In this document: positions 5,553 to 5,817 of the stretch, piece after piece
Layout: every line of letters starts with the position of its first letter
Numbering within the stretch: the stretch's first letter is position 1
Assembly: GCA_965366365.1 (NCBI GenBank)
Contig: CBDUEV010000117.1
Span: 1 to 5,817 of the forward strand
From: CBDUEV01 sp965366365
Lineage (GTDB): Bacteria; Actinomycetota; Acidimicrobiia; Spongiisociales; JAENVV01
Length of the DNA stretch: 5,817 nucleotides
Direction: 5' to 3'
Program-made: the position numbers and the translations under genes
The notes under the pieces: generated by a model
Database searches by the model: none
The model's input: only the letters and a program-made list of their open reading frames with translations
What the model was told of the DNA's origin: nothing

Positions 5553-5558
5553 GATCGG

Positions 5559-5817
5559 ATGACCGTCGACGAGTACCTGGATGCCGCTCCCGAACCCCAT
5601 CGGTCGACCCTGGTCGCCCTGCGGGAAACGTTGCAGGCTCTCCTTCCGGACGCCACCGAGACGATCTCCTACAACATGCCGGCGTTCAAGGTGGCCGGCA
5701 AGGCCGTGGCCGGGTACGCCCATTTCAAACGGCATTGCAGCTACTTCCCGCATTCGGGTTCGGTCCTCGACCAGGTAGGCGACCAACTCGACGGATACGA
5801 CTGGGACGGGGGGACGC
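5559..5817 (+). CDS. DUF1801 (YdhG-like) protein, cut by the right edge
   Basis: The first 86 residues of a small cytoplasmic protein; the frame is open to the end of the window. It begins MTVDEYLDAAPEPHRSTL, then LRETLQALLPDATETISYNM and PAFKVAGKAVAGYAHFKRHC, then YFPHSG. This order (helical start, ETISYxMPAF, GK, FKxH, YP-x-SG) is the signature of the DUF1801 family, to which Bacillus subtilis YdhG belongs. Members are typically about 110-140 residues, so roughly the last third is missing. YdhG has been linked to iron handling as a frataxin-like protein; whether that applies here is unknown. The start is four bases after the stop of the truncated HTH frame, and a TAnnnT box six bases upstream suggests a leaderless start. 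Third-position G/C bias is strong, as expected for a native gene. Confidence 0.9.
   Translation, partial: MTVDEYLDAAPEPHRSTLVALRETLQALLPDATETISYNMPAFKVAGKAVAGYAHFKRHCSYFPHSGSVLDQVGDQLDGYDWDGGT

Larger units (their letters stand above)
5369..5554 (+). pseudogene. Truncated copy of the XRE-type HTH gene
   Basis: A 61-codon frame starting MVEGRVDADLIRETRTACG. From 5380 to 5463 it matches the complete HTH gene (1876 down to 1793, minus strand) at 78 of 84 bases. The six differences include three silent third-position changes, one Arg-to-Cys change, and two changes in one codon giving Ser-to-Ala. Helices 1 and 2 survive; homology stops at GLK, just as the recognition helix begins. The rest (PRWVSHWNATGLAGRGRC onward) is Arg/Gly/Cys-rich and unlike the zinc-ribbon half. 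It retains a plausible -10 box and Shine-Dalgarno sequence, so it may still be transcribed, but a working DNA-binding domain is unlikely. The four extra N-terminal residues and different leader show that the shared block begins within the start codon of the intact copy. The right half may be foreign sequence joined at a breakpoint. Confidence 0.75.

Noticed and set aside
5460..5786. Minus-strand 108-codon frame at the right end
   Set aside because: Antisense to the DUF1801 gene, which shows clear family motifs; the minus frame shows none.

Overview
The window comes from a high-GC bacterium, most likely an actinobacterium. An Acidimicrobiia-like lineage is possible, but that is an impression from gene content and style, not proven. 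The support is strong G/C preference at third codon positions, several starts with a TAnnnT box six to eight bases ahead (leaderless style), and an ESX/WXG-style polymorphic toxin-like gene. No rRNA, tRNA, CRISPR array or transposase gene is visible.

Layout from left to right. 1-228 is non-coding and holds two near-identical copies of a G-rich 32-bp repeat and a perfect 9-bp hairpin. 229-1260 (minus) is an aldo/keto reductase with an intact catalytic tetrad. 1453-1878 (minus) is a small regulator-like protein fusing an XRE-type helix-turn-helix to a C-terminal zinc ribbon. 2039-2980 (minus) is an alpha/beta hydrolase with an N-terminal membrane anchor. 3083-5321 (minus) reads as one tightly coupled operon: a 575-residue polymorphic toxin-like protein, then a 149-residue putative immunity protein overlapping it by ATGA, then a 22-codon mini-ORF again overlapping by ATGA. 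5369-5554 (plus) is a truncated second copy of the HTH gene. 5559 to the right edge (plus) is the start of a DUF1801 (YdhG-like) gene.

The most notable structure is the cassette between 1793 and 5463. The first ~28 codons of the HTH gene occur twice, in opposite orientation (84 bp, 78 identical), one copy at each end of a 3.5-kb segment that carries the hydrolase, mini-ORF, putative immunity and toxin genes. The left copy is a full gene; the right one loses homology inside the recognition-helix region. The toxin promoter and the promoter of the truncated copy share one short AT-rich spacer (5322-5368) with overlapping -10-like boxes. Together this suggests a mobile or rearranged toxin/immunity island bounded by remnants of its regulator. 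The toxin and immunity assignments rest on architecture and operon structure; the C-terminal effector domain was not matched to a known family.
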